Assembly (NCBI GenBank): GCA_003439945.1
Contig: QVRM01006103.1
Coordinates: forward strand, 276,001-340,000
Length of the DNA stretch: 64,000 nucleotides
From: Dermanyssus gallinae
Taxonomy: Eukaryota > Arthropoda > Arachnida > Mesostigmata > Dermanyssidae
Direction: 5' to 3'
The first letter of the stretch is position 1; every line of letters begins with the position of its first letter. The position numbers and the translations under genes were made by a program. The notes under the pieces are model-generated. The model worked only from the letters and a program-made list of their open reading frames with translations. It searched no databases and was not told where the DNA came from. Below, piece by piece: positions 1 through 11,300 of the stretch.

Positions 1-541
1 TAGTCAATTTCGAGGTTGAGCAGGTTGGTTATCGTATCGGTTGTAAGATCACTGAAGCGTCGTAGCTCGTCCGTTTTATCAGTAGGATCGATACCCTTCA
101 GAATATGAGTCAAGCGTGTGGTTGAGTAAGAGCACTATAGTATCCTGTCAGGGGAAGGCACTTTGTAGCGGTTCTCAGTTTAGCTAGCCACTTTTGCAGC
201 TTAGGGGGGACCCCCCTGAAGTAGGGGTACTCCTAGGAGATCTACTTCGTTCGTTTGAATATCTTGCATCCCGGTAACCATTGCGTGATCTCGGAGGTTG
301 TTAAATCTGCGTCAGGATTCCATAAGAACAGTTCGCATTTCAAGGGGTTCAGGGCCAAGTTGTTTATTATCTCGAGATCGATAATCTCCTGTAAGTCACT
401 ACAGATTGTAGAGGCGTACCAGATGTTAAGCGGGTTTTCGAGTGGTTTGATTAGATTGTTAGCTGCCAGGCAAAACAAATGTGGACAAAGGTGGTTTACT
501 TGATGTATACCTGTCTCGGACGATATTACCAAGTTAGACAA
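1..541 (-). pseudogene. LINE reverse-transcriptase C-terminal fragment, runs off the left edge
   Basis: Minus-strand translation of 541-242 has the non-LTR RT motif LNPLKCELFLWN, followed by EITQWLPG. Such text normally follows the YADD box in the palm/thumb region. Below 242 the reading continues in broken frames with LLGVPLLQGG and ILKGIDPTDKTDELRRF, resembling the thumb of invertebrate LINE proteins. Stops and frameshifts make it a dead copy. It may belong to the same LINE family as the fragments at 30.7-31.4 kb and 61.2 kb, which hold the region further downstream. Upstream of 541 I could not follow the RT. Clade not assigned. Confidence 0.42.
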
Positions 542-2149
542 TACAAGACAAGATGGACGTCTATATGGGGACCCGACATAATGGTATACATTTGAGCAGG
601 AGTTATTAACTGTTCCTAGCAGGTTTTCTTTTCTTACCGTATTATAAAGATTTTTGAAAAATCCAGCTTGAGCAAGTACGTGTTTCTGGGGCCAGAAATG
701 AGCGAGTTGTATGAACTGCTGTTTCCATCCCGGCTTTGGCCGAGAACCCCAATTGTCGGTCGTCTATTCGGTGTGTGAGCGGTCCTATGTTATCTCTTAT
801 GCTGACCTTCGAAGCACCCGCGTAGGCATGATGAGCATGCTATCGGTCGGATAGAGCCGCACTTCTTTTCAATGCAAATTGATTAGTAAAAGTTTCGCTG
901 GTTGCCCATAGCGCAATGTGCCAGCAACTTTGGCTATCCGTATTGCTAACTTGCTTGCTGCTTTTCCATGGTTTGGAGACAGAAGTCATCTAGTAGTCTC
1001 GGACAGATGGAGTCCAATCCAGCTACGGGAATTTCTTAGAAGGGATCGAACTGCAGAAAAGATGCCTTCCTTGTTTGTAGACCCAACATCAGTTGTCGGC
1101 GATTCAGCCCATATAGCCTCGGCTGATACAGGCGGGTGTTTAGTGCTTTGGCGGTATTTTCGCCAGACGATAACGTGTCTGCAGAGACTAGGATTCTAGG
1201 AGCGTTGATACCGTCTTCTTCGAATAATTTGGCTAAGATTCTTCGAACAACATCGGAGTTCGCGCGTTTCTTTAAGACGCAGAACCACGTCTAGTGGTTC
1301 TGCGAGCCGTCAGGTTATGTAACCTTTTGCCGCACTCGTAATCCCGGAGATTCTTTAGTATAAGTTGCACTAATGATTGGTTGATATTTCTATTGCCTGG
1401 TGACGGAGGATTACCGGTACAAAGAAAAAGAATGCCAACCAAGCGTGGAAATATCGTATACCGATGTAATTTGCGTTAATTTCCATACATTTAGTGAGTC
1501 GGTAAATCAATGCATCGAAGCACATCTATAAATCGCGTTTCTCGATTTTTTCAGCTCCGTCTCGACGGCTTTAAAACACAGCCGACACGCGTAAATCAAA
1601 TCGTCGTCCTCTCAAATATTGTCTATTTTTCGGAAAGGGAAATGAATTCACAGTGTCAAGTCAGGTGGATGAGCTGCAGCTTTCACCGATTTAACTCCAC
1701 ATGCAGCGAGGAAAGCTTCTTTATTTTCAGGCCTATGGGCCGGGGCATTGAGCCCTTATGAGACTTTTAGGAACGCTATAGTATACGGATTTCTCTAGTA
1801 AACCGATCGCTCGTCGCTGCGATATCTTTGTGGAGTCCAGCCATTGTCAACATTTAACTACTGTGGAATAAAGTGTCGACCAACACCTTGCCAGTCAGTC
1901 TTTGGCACTTTTTTTAACGCTGTGACAACCACGCATTTTAGACGCTCGTAATGGGCTAAGTTGCCTGTGGCACGATGTCGTCTAAATGCATCTATCGTCA
2001 TCGCGTTCTCGTACTGGATTTATAAAGGCTTTCTTCAGCAGAGGTATGTAGCAGCAGGGTAATGACAATCACGTCCAACAAATTCAACCAGCAAGGCCGC
2101 GGCTCGAAGTTACGGTTGTTTTGCTAACCATGGTTGCCACGGCAATGCC
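542..2149. other. No recognisable gene
   Basis: Short open frames on both strands give no family I recognise. The only structure I see is a perfect inverted repeat at 1278-1304 (11-base arms, 5-base loop). Some of this could be decayed retrotransposon linking the LINE fragment on the left with the integrase scrap on the right. Confidence 0.4.
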
Positions 2150-2300
2150 CCTTTTCGATTAAGTAGACTTCTGGAGTGTGAGGTGGTTTTGAAGCACCTA
2201 TTGGAGAAATATGGCATTCCGCCCGAATTCTCCTCTAACGGCGCACATGTTATGTCTGAGTTTTTGTCAATCGCAGGTTTCTCGTCCATTGTTTTAATAG
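2150..2300 (+). pseudogene. Ty3/gypsy-type integrase core scrap
   Basis: The plus strand reads VVLKHLLEKYGIPPEFSSNG and then MSEFLSIAGF. In Ty3/gypsy integrases this stretch is a helix, then FG.P..I.SDRG..F, which carries the second catalytic aspartate. Here the expected SDRG/SDNG is SNG, so the aspartate is lost. No flanking protease, RT or LTR was found. It is a short decayed fragment and the call rests on one motif block. Confidence 0.35.
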
Positions 2301-2538
2301 TTCAGTTCAGTTTTTTACTATTTTCAAATACACGCTTATTTTAGAACATCCGTGTTTTATACATCTTTTTATTTTTTATTTATTTTAGTTCAGTTCAGTT
2401 TATTATTACTTTCAAACACAATTATATAATTTGTTATATAGATTGAAACGCCCAGTTAAAATTTGTTACATTGCGACCTTAGCAGAGAACAACAGAGCGA
2501 ACAAATACGCCGAGCTGACCTTAACCCATAACTTTAAC

Positions 2539-2730
2539 TAGTGGCCTTCGGTGCCTTGGGACCGCCCGGCCCACCACTGACTGAGAGGCTATTCACTAAG
2601 TTGGACAAACGTTTGAAGATAACTACAGGGGAAAGAGAGCCGCACAATCTAGACTTCCTTACCGAATGATGCAGACCAGGGTTGTTCTAATCAGAAATTG
2701 AATACGCTTAATTAAACAAAAATATAATAG
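2539..2730. repeat. Dispersed repeat, copy 1 of 2
   Basis: About 190 bases are shared with 9988-10200. Shared blocks include CTTTGGGACC/CCTTGGGACC, CTGACTGAG, TTTGAAGATAACTAC, AGAGAGCCGCACAA, GAATGRTG and CAGGGTT. Order and orientation are the same in both copies. No coding potential or terminal repeats seen. An AT-rich (AAATAT)n tract follows immediately. Confidence 0.5.
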
Positions 2731-2749
2731 AAATATAAATATAAGATAA

Positions 2750-2802
2750 TATAAATATAAATATAAATATAAATATAAATATAAATATAAATATAAATAT
2801 AA
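2750..2802. repeat. (AAATAT)n tandem repeat
   Basis: Six-base units repeat about nine times inside a 160-base AT-only stretch. The open frame across it on the minus strand (a run of Tyr and Leu) is only repeat translation. Confidence 0.85.
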
Positions 2803-2899
2803 TCTAAATAATAAATTAAATATAATATAAATTAATATAATATAAATATAAATATAAATAACATTATATAATATAAATAATCCACTAGTAAAATACCTT

Positions 2900-4559
2900 C
2901 CTCTCACAACGTACAAGTTAAATCATCTCTCAGTTCCATTCGAACGAACGGAAGACAATCAACTGAAACCTACAAGCGTTGCCGCATCCTTCTGGTTCCA
3001 TTCGTTAACGAACGGCGGAACTCACCGACAACCCACCCGAGCGTTCGTTTTGGTTTGTTTAATTGAGTGAGGCGAAAGAGAAATAGTGTTCAGGAAGTCG
3101 ACAGGTTCGCCGCTGAATAAGGCAAGCTCACCCAGGTTCCTGCAACGTGCGTCGTTTTCCCAGCCTTTCAGCGTCTCAACGTAATAATACCTCACTCCTC
3201 GTCGAGAGCACCCATACCGTCGGCTAGCGTGGGGCGGTCTCCCGGGCCGGGCCATATCCAACGTTTCTTGTTGTTGTTGTAGTCGTGCCTGTTTATTGAC
3301 AGATAGAACATGTCTGCCGTTTGGCTCGATACATCAAACGAATCGAGAGGCTTACCGATACACCTATCCGCTGCTTGTTCAATGCCAGCCGCGAGATTTC
3401 ACCATGTGTGTTGACGGGTTGCTGCAGCAGCAGCAGCAGCGGCAGCACTCGTCATAACAGTGGCTGTAGTAGTAAAAATCAAGACCACTGCGTTTGCGGA
3501 TGGCCGAGAGGAACGAATTCCTGATTTGCTGAACAGCATTTTTTCGCGTTCTGTTCGGCTGTCTCGCTTGTGTTTCGTACGTTCGGTGATCGAAGCCAAT
3601 AATAGTCTGCCCATTCTGTTCCTCTGTCACTCTGCGTGCCTCTGATGCGCTCTGCTCTGCTTTTGACAGCTGTGGGTGGCTGGCTGGCGGCTGAAAGCGT
3701 CAATCATCAGTGATAGCTTTATTTGCAAACGTGGCGCCTAAGGTTTATTGAGGGTTAATTACGGTAACAACGGCCTATTGGGAAGATACAGCTGGCGTTG
3801 CAGAAATTGTTGCCCTCGTGTTTCTCGTGGGGTGGCAATTTAACTAATCAGTTTGGTGTTGGGAAATAATTAATGCAGTAGCCATAGCAGTGAAGTTGCT
3901 CGGTTTTTTTCGTCGCTTCTCTTTTGCGTCTCCAGCAATTGCTGGACCTCGGTTAATAAATAATTTTTGTCCCACTTTCTAAACGGTTCGCCAAATGTGA
4001 CGGGCTTCCCTTACTTGACTGTTATGCCTGCATGAGATTAAGGTAGACCAATGAGGAGCCTTAATGTCGACCCATGTTTGTATGGTTTACCTTGAACGGG
4101 ATATGTTCAAAGAGATTAATATTGTGTGGCGATGTCCTCATCTCCCACTTTTGGAAGTGGGGAGACTTCAGGAAGACGAAGGTATGCTCTCTAGTGAACG
4201 TCGAGTAAAGCCCTTCTGCCTACATGACCTGTACGCGGAAAGGAGCTGGTATTTGCCGACGAGCAGATAGAAAACTATTTCGGAAACCAACTGCTTTTTT
4301 GAACGCGGAGTAGCCAAGTCCAGTGAAAGTGCTTCCGTTCGCATTGCAACACCATTCCATGAATACCCCATTTACAACGGACAAAATTGGCGCTGTACTC
4401 CGATCAGTTCCCACGAAAAAAGGCAGTGTGACTGAGTGTACTATGAGTAAAGTGCATGCAGTTTGAGCTTATTATATTAAACTATGGTTTCGTTTACGAT
4501 ATCTTCGATGAAATTTTAAAACAAGTCGCCCAAGAAGATATTCGTTAAGTGGAACATGG
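2900..4559. other. No recognisable gene
   Basis: Mixed-composition DNA with short frames in all phases. A CAG/CTG-rich patch (about 3421-3450) produces Cys-rich or Ala-rich frames that are repeat shadows. No splice-bounded homologous exon, RT or transposase motif was recognised. Confidence 0.4.
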
Positions 4560-5000
4560 TAACGTTGGACTCCGTTGCCAACCATACGTTCACGCCCGAA
4601 TTATTTGCGTTTAAGGAAAGTATGTGTGACATCATTAATGTCCAGCAGTCGGCTAGTGATCGAACTATGCTAAAACCTGGAGAGGTGCTGTATGCAGTAT
4701 GTATAGACTGTGATGAGGTCTTCGATTAAGTTCCTCGACATATTTTGATCGATGCTTTTAGTCGCGCTACAGTTAGTGTCCATGAACGCACACTAGAAGC
4801 AATATTGCGATTCTTTGACAACAATGCAATGCTGGGTAATGGATAAGGAAAAGTGTTTAAGGTGAGGTAAAAAGTTAGGGATTCTCCAGGGAAATCCTCT
4901 CAGATGTGTCACGTTCTGAGTGTATGCGGACAACAATATGGTTGCCCACAAGGGCATTACTGCTGTCAAACGCATTATCTTAGTAGTCAACATAGTAAGT
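4560..5000 (+). pseudogene. Non-LTR retrotransposon RT fragment (palm region)
   Basis: The plus strand carries three RT landmarks in order. First is LYAVCIDCDEVFD, then a stop, then VPRHILIDAF, matching the (F/C)IDF.KAFD.VPR block with the first catalytic aspartate. After a frame change comes GILQGNPLR, matching RQGDPLSP. Last is VYADN, matching YADD with the final catalytic aspartate replaced by Asn. At least three stops and one frameshift make it non-functional. No endonuclease or 3' tail was identified. A CR1, RTE or jockey type is possible but unresolved. Confidence 0.55.
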
Positions 5001-6484
5001 AATCATAGTAGACATACCTCAGCTCCAAGTAGTCGGCGATAAACACCTGGACGACCAAGGCCGTCAAATTTTGGCATAAGGGGCGCTTTAGCCAATAGGT
5101 TTGAATCTACTGCCATCCGCTATGGCTCGCCACCAGACACCTCTCGTGCGGAAAACTCCTGTATTTGAAAGGCGCCTTCTTTGAGCCTTGCCATTAACTC
5201 GGGTCTGAGACACTGCGGCCTTTCCCGGTGCGTGAGCTTGATCTAAGTGACCTCGCGTGACGACTGTTTTATGAACGGCTACTCGACCTCCTCGGACGCT
5301 CAAAGGCTTTCGCTGTTAGGCTGGCCTAGGCTAACGCGGGTGTAGAATGAGAAAAATAAGATGATCCAAGGCGTGAACATACATATATATATTTTTTCGA
5401 GCATATATATACACATACCTACATATTTAATTTTATAATTTTACTTTGTACGTTTTTATGACAAAGGGTGGCCACCTGCAGTACCTGTACGTTTGCCAAG
5501 TGCGTAAATGTCCAAGCATGATCTAAATAAAGGATTGAAATAGTTCCGCTTACCAGTCCCGAGTGGCAGCGACAGCCTTTTTCCGTATCATCTTCTTGGG
5601 ATGTTGTTTTATTGGTCTGCATTCAGCGGTTAGTGCTACTATATGCAATTGCTGCCCAGAATTATTCCCATCGAAGGTTCTAGTTTTATGCAAACGATGA
5701 TTATAAAGAGTACTGTGCCGCAAACGTGGGTAAAGCAAAAATATTTCATCGTGTGCTGCAGCTTTTGAAAATCAACTGAACTATATATATATATATATAT
5801 ACCGCTTTACGCCAAGCGTCAAAGGTTAGCAAGCCATCGAGCAGTCCTCGACAGCTCTCAGACGCAGGTTACTCTGAAGCAGTTGGAGTTGCCGAAGCTA
5901 GGTAACCCCCCCCCTCTCGAAGGCGCCCCAGAGAACTTGCAGTCACATCACGGACGCGAACATACGTTGTACACGCTTGCGTACACACACATATATATAT
6001 ATATATATATATCTTGCATTCTTCCTTTTCCTTTCTCCCACACAGATTTACAGGCGAATTGTCGGGGAACCGATCACAACGACTTCAGGCATAAATCGCT
6101 GGAAAAGGCGGCCCGGACGTGATCCTCATACCATCAAGCAACCCACATTGCGACCACCAGTCTTGAAGCGCCTGAATCCTCGATCACAACGACGGCGACG
6201 ACGACAGCAACAACTTCATCATCTAACTACGACTAGAAACGTGCCAGCTGTCCCAGTGACAAAGCAATTAGCTCGCAGTGGCATAGATAGATAGATAGGT
6301 TGGTGCAAACAACAGCGCCAGTTTGGACGAATGGACGTCTGATCACGATAATCAAAATTAACATATAAGCACTTCGAAAAACCTTGACGTCGACGCTACG
6401 CCGTTATACAAGCCCATTACATTAATTAACATGCAGGCAGCGTGCACCCTATTAACGTCAATACCTTGCGTGTTAGCCGCACAT
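5001..6484. other. No recognisable gene; several simple repeats
   Basis: Contains short (TA)n arrays at 5782-5801 and 5991-6012, a run of nine C at 5906-5914 and a short GATA run near 6284-6298. A CA/CG-rich patch at 6180-6230 gives Arg/Gln-rich frames that look like repeat translation. Confidence 0.45.
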
Positions 6485-6527
6485 GTATATATATATATAT
6501 ATAGAGAGAGAGAGATATATATATATA

Positions 6528-6580
<53 letters not shown>

Positions 6581-6595
6581 AGATATATATATACT

Positions 6596-6645
<50 letters not shown>
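6485..6645. repeat. Compound (TA)n / (GA)n microsatellite
   Basis: TA array, short GA run, a long TA array with a few ATAC/GTAT interruptions, then (GA)n of about 14 units. All apparent frames here (IYIYIY, ERERER, SLSLSL) come from the repeat. Confidence 0.95.
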
Positions 6646-6648
<3 letters not shown>

Positions 6649-6789
6649 CGAAGTTGCATGTTCTTGTACTTTGAATTTTGCCGCCAAGGTTTGTTTGCTT
6701 GTCTACTGGTTTGTTTTCCTTAGATGCGCTATTTACTCCATTTGGTGGCGGCATTTATTGTTAGAGTCTGATTCAACGACATGAAGAAA

Positions 6790-7137
6790 ACGAGGTTCGG
6801 CAATTTTGAATAAGGTGAAAATGAAAGAGCAACAAATTTTCATCAGGTTCGTCATTAAAAACCAAGTCATTTGTTTTGAGGTAGTGGGAATGTTACGAAC
6901 TGACTATGATAATCAAGCAGTGTCCCGAAACACTGTGTATACGTGGTACAGCCAATTTTACGACACACGTAGAAAATACGATAATGACCCCCGTTCGGGT
7001 AGGCCTTCGACATAAATAACAAAAGAAAACGTTGAAAAGTTTGTGATTTCAAATTCAACAATCGGCCAGAAGATAGCTGAGGAATTGGAAATAATTAAGA
7101 AATCGGTTGTAACCGTGTTGACCGACAGCAAGCGTTA
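6790..7137 (+). pseudogene. mariner-type transposase N-terminal remnant
   Basis: The 69-residue frame 6806-7015 matches the paired helix-turn-helix DNA-binding domain of mariner transposases. It shows IRFVIKN, VGMLRTDYDNQAVSRNTVY, WYSQFYDTRRKYDNDPRSG and RPST, the typical ...DDPRSGRPST junction. After a stop at 7013 the frame continues with ITKENVEKFV and IAEELEIIKKSV, the second helix-turn-helix. The DDD catalytic domain is absent. Homology stops near 7137 where a foldback element begins. The 5' terminal inverted repeat was not found. Confidence 0.65.
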
Positions 7138-7690
7138 GCGTGCTTAACTCCCGTACAGAATCTAAGCACACCGTCGTGTTCGTGAGAAAAGTCTTTCTAT
7201 GAATAACATATAACGCCGGTCGGAGCCGGTGCGACATGGTCGTTTAGAAGAGAATTCGCAACAATTGTAATTCTATTGTTACTACCTTTCACGTCCAATA
7301 CCACCAAACCATAGCCCCATGAAAATTCACCTATAAATTCCGCGATCAGGGTGACTTCAGAACGATAATTTTGGTATCAAATATATGGTGATCCGATCCG
7401 TGGTTATGGAATAGTTAAGTTGTTCCAGAAGACGTGTCGGAGATATAGTGCATGCATTTACTCTATCAAATAAATCACTCTAGGTCATTTATGCATGCAC
7501 TCAATCTCGGCATACCCTCTGAAAGGTATTAATTACTCCGCAATCACGGCTCGCATTGCCATATATTTAGTATCAAAATTATCGTCAATGTTGCACATGT
7601 GCCTGGATGTGTTAATTTTGAGCGCTATGAATGGTCGAAGGGTTATGATCTTGGAGTATTGGACGTGAAAACTACTAAAAGAAAGTATCA
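7138..7690. mobile_element. Foldback (long inverted repeat) element, copy FB1, truncated
   Basis: The left part shares CTGTCGTGTTC-type, GGCCGGT, GGTCGTTTA and GAATTCG blocks with copy FB2, in the same order. The right part is its inverted counterpart, with AATTACTCCGCAA and CTCGCATTGCCATA. The centre is an ATGCATGC palindrome around 7447-7500. The outer 100 or so bases of both ends, including the TACAGGGTG terminus, are missing. The left edge abuts the mariner remnant. No coding capacity. Confidence 0.6.
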
Positions 7691-8040
7691 ATTTTATTCA
7701 ATCAAGCCGGGTTAACGATATAAGATACTGCTACAAGCGTTGCGCCTTTTTTAATAACGAGCGGGAAGTACTGTCTCGGAGCCTTAGAATTGGAAGTTCT
7801 CTAATATGCCAAGCCATTGTAGAGGCGCTCCTTAAGGATCATGAATCCTGGTAGGAAATCCGCAGAATTTATCTCTGATGTGAAAATAACTTAAAAATAC
7901 TGCGGCCACCCCCGACAATGTGCAAACAGGACGACTGGATTTTAGTGGGCTTGTGTGTCCCACACTACCGTAGCTTTAACATAGACGTCCAGTAAGCCTC
8001 ATGGATTTTACCAGTTATTATTTTAAAAAAATGATATATA

Positions 8041-9114
8041 TACAGGGTGTTGCAGAAATTTTAAATAATAGAATATACAAATTATAGAGCTCGTTAAAGC
8101 AAATATTTTTTTCAATGGAACATGGTTTCTGAGAAGTCTTGTTTCAGAGTGAGAGCGAAATTACTACAATTTGTGACACTAGTGTTTTTGCCCGACATAG
8201 GAGCATAAAATGTGCTGTTGCGAGACAACCAGTCCCCCTAGACAGAAACTAAATACACTGTCGTGTTCCTGAGAAAATTCTGCCGAGGGCATATAAGGCC
8301 GGTCAGAAGATGCGACACGGTCGTTTAAAAGAGAATTCGTCAAAAATGAAGTTCTCTATTAGCTTTTACGCCAATTACTTTAGAATCATAACCCTACGAC
8401 CACCCACGTGTTTAAAGCTAACATAGTCATAAAGTAACGATCATTTTGGTACCAAACGTATGGCAATGCGAGCTGTGGTTGCGGAGTAATTACTATTTTT
8501 CGGAGGGCATGTCCAGATTAAGTGCATGAAAAATGACGCGCTGCGGCTGTCGCGTGACACTTCGGCGGTAGTGAACGTCGCCACAGTCATTTTACATGCA
8601 CCTAATTTGGACATGCCCTCCGAAAAATCGTAATTACTCCGCAACCACAGCTCGCATTGCCATAAGTTTGGTACCAAAATGATCGTCATGCGCATTTGCT
8701 GAATTATGTTAGCTTTGGGTAACACGTGGGTGGTCGTAGAGTTATGATTCTAGTGTATTTGGCGTAAAAGCTAATAAAGAACTTTATTTTTGACGAATTC
8801 CCTTTTAAACGACCGTGTCGTTTAAAAGGGAATTCGTCATCTTCGGACCGGCCTTATATGCCCGGAAGAAGCAGAATTTTCTTAGGAACACGACAGTGTG
8901 TTTAGTTTCTGTCTAGGGGGACTGGCTGTCTCGCAACAGCACATTTTATGCTTCTATGTCGGGCAAAAACACTAGTGTCACAAATTGTAGTAATTTCGCT
9001 CTCACTCCGAAACAAGACTTCTCAGAGACCATGTTCCATTGGAAAAAAATATTTGCTTTAACGAGCTCTATAATTCCCTATTTATATTATAAAAAATGTC
9101 TGCAACACCCTGTA
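8041..9114. mobile_element. Foldback element, copy FB2, complete
   Basis: Starts TACAGGGTGTTGCA and ends with its exact reverse complement TGCAACACCCTGTA, inside TATATA on both sides. TA duplication on insertion is therefore possible. The two arms (about 8041-8525 and 8620-9114) are inverted copies of each other, agreeing over nearly their whole length by eye, around a short GC-rich centre. No open frame encodes a transposase, so it would be non-autonomous. The TA context and terminal inverted repeats fit a Tc1/mariner-like or MITE-like mechanism, but no enzyme link is shown. Confidence 0.8.
8792..8838. repeat. Perfect nested palindrome in the right arm of FB2
   Basis: Arms of 22 bases at 8792-8813 and 8817-8838 are exact reverse complements with a 3-base spacer, CGT. 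The left arm of FB2 has only one half of this palindrome (around 8322-8344). The right arm has therefore gained an inverted duplicate. Confidence 0.9.
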
Positions 9115-9119
9115 TATAT

Positions 9120-9985
9120 ATACACTATTTAACCCAGTGATAAACGAGAATGACTAGATATACCACGTCACAAACGTATTAATGAACGACTGCACATTAC
9201 AGGTCGAGATTCTCTTGATGTTAACTACTCAGAATTCAGTAAAAAAAAAGTGAAAGTTGCAATCAAGCAGACACATGACGAGAAATAGCCAGTACCAATT
9301 CTGAAGAATCAGAACGGAATCTCATCTCAAAAATAAATGCAATGCGTTTAAGCAGAGGATGATCATATATTGTTAAAAATCACTGCTTAAAAAATAAACG
9401 GGAGGACAGTCAAGGTAGCCAACAAGTTTTTTATCTTTGGGACGTCGTAACTTCCAGACACTTATTCAATGCGCATGGCGTCCGGATACGGGATAACGCT
9501 GTGACCGCAACTACCTCGCTAAGTGACCTACATAACATCGACTGAAAACAGCATGTAACTGTTTAAAAACTCTGGTAACAGAGGAGATGACTCAGTATCT
9601 CAATTTTTGAAAGCTGTTTTCAAGAAAGCTATTACGTTTTCGCTAACCAACGTTTTCTTCAAAACAGAATTTTCTTCCAGTTTTTTTTTAGAGTTTGTTG
9701 TTACAATTGCACGAATCGAGTCATTATTGATATAGCACGAAAACGATTCGCAAACAGTTTCTGCAAATGTTCCTGAATGTGTTTATTTTATATTTAAGCA
9801 TAAGAGTTAAATTGAACGTTGTTTACGGAAACCGACTGAATGTCCGTTTCGACATAGACTGCCTTTCTTCTTTGGAGCACTAGAACATGATAGAAAAAAA
9901 TTGCATGTTCGACCAAAAACATACAATCCTGTGTGTTGGCCAACGTTGGATGTCTTTCAGAAGAAGCAGAAGTTTCCAAAAATGG
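9120..9985. other. No recognisable gene
   Basis: AT-rich DNA next to FB2. A few short frames, such as 9979-9794 on the minus strand, match nothing I know. It could hold decayed transposon sequence. Confidence 0.4.
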
Positions 9986-9987
9986 CT

Positions 9988-10200
9988 TAGTGGATTTCGA
10001 GACTTTGGGACCACCTAGACCCCTGACTGAGCAACTAACTTACTAAATTAGGCAAACTTTGAAGATAACTACGAGGGACAAGAGAGCCGCACAATTCTTC
10101 TACCGGGGCAAGCGATCTCAATTCTGGGACCGCTTGCCGAATGGTGAAGATCAGGGTTTTTCTAGGCTGGAAATTAGCACATTTACTTACACAAAATTTG
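9988..10200. repeat. Dispersed repeat, copy 2 of 2
   Basis: Same repeat as 2539-2730 and in the same orientation. This copy has about 40 extra bases around 10095-10137. They carry a small inverted repeat, GCAAGCG at 10108-10114 and CGCTTGC at 10131-10137. Confidence 0.5.
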
Positions 10201-10253
10201 TATTATGAATTGATGAATAACAATTTTAAATGCAAAAAGCATAGAAGCAAATA

Positions 10254-10454
10254 AAATATATATATATATATATATACGGACGCCCCTGAAGCTACGGTGA
10301 TGGAGGACTTGGCGCGTTTCTAGTTAGACGGTGTCTTCTCCCAGCGTATGTCCAAGCACGTATTTTCTAGACATTAGCTCGTACCGACACAGATAGGCGA
10401 TAGCGAGGCACACTCTGCCCCAAAAGCTTGGATTTGAGTCACTTCAGGTGCAGG

Positions 10455-10505
<51 letters not shown>
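10254..10505. repeat. Two (TA)n arrays (10254-10276 and 10463-10505)
   Basis: Pure TA dinucleotide runs separated by about 185 bases of unique sequence. Confidence 0.9.
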
Positions 10506-10508
<3 letters not shown>

Positions 10509-11300
10509 GTCTGGATCTTAGCCCTTTTTTGTAGGCCTTCTCCTAGCTTGGCAAAAAAGGTAATTGGGAAAAGTTAATAGGTAGCATATTTTGCTTGAAC
10601 ACAATGAGATAGCAGCATATGTCGGAATACTGTCGGCCGCTGTCGGAGGCATGAGCACCATCTTGGGCGTATAAAAAGAAAAGAACTGCTGGGTGCCTCA
10701 CAACGCCTACAGATTACTCCTGTAGGCGTTTGCTCTGTGGTTAGTGGAAAACGGTTGACCCAAAGTGTTCGGCGTCAAATAGTTTCTATGCAAATTCGTA
10801 TATGTATGTATGCAAATTCGTAAAACACGTCGTTAGTCCAACAGGTGGAACTCATCATTCCGGGCATCCTCTGCTGTGAGACTGGTGTCTCTTTTATTGA
10901 ATTGACCCCACGCTGCTGTCCACTTGAATATAGGGCACGATCCAGCAAGCGACGTGAAAATGAACTGTAATGCCCTTTGAAATCGCCAGGGCGACGTTAT
11001 ATGGTTGTGTTGTGCAGGTTAGCTACGACCGAAATCAACTAAGTCATGCGGAAGGATCTATACTGGGTCACACTGTATGTACGCCATGTTGTGCGAACTG
11101 AAAGATGTATGCACTCGTATATCGGAAGTTTACCAAAGTTGCATGAAATAATGCGTTTCGTCGTGTCGTTGCCCAGTCAGTCAGACGATCATGATTGCGT
11201 CGAGTCGGTTTTAAGACACGCTTTCACACACTTCACCTGTAGGCAGCTGCCGGTAGCTGGTTTAAAGCGCTAAGGCGAAATTCTGTTGGCGGAGCCACTT
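10506..11300. other. No recognisable gene; one strong hairpin
   Basis: A perfect inverted repeat AACGCCTACAG / CTGTAGGCGTT (10702-10712 and 10720-10730, 7-base loop) is the clearest structure. The 75-codon frame at 11046-11273 (+) matches no family I know. Confidence 0.35.

Noticed and set aside
5088..5303. 71-codon Arg-rich minus-strand frame
   Set aside because: No recognised motif, and neighbouring frames are equally open. Probably chance.
6426..6784. Open frames of 60-117 codons of IYIYIY and ERERER type
   Set aside because: Translation of TA/GA microsatellites on both strands. The same applies to frames over TA arrays at 19.4, 29.6, 40.5, 41.8, 48.5, 60.0 and 61.0 kb.
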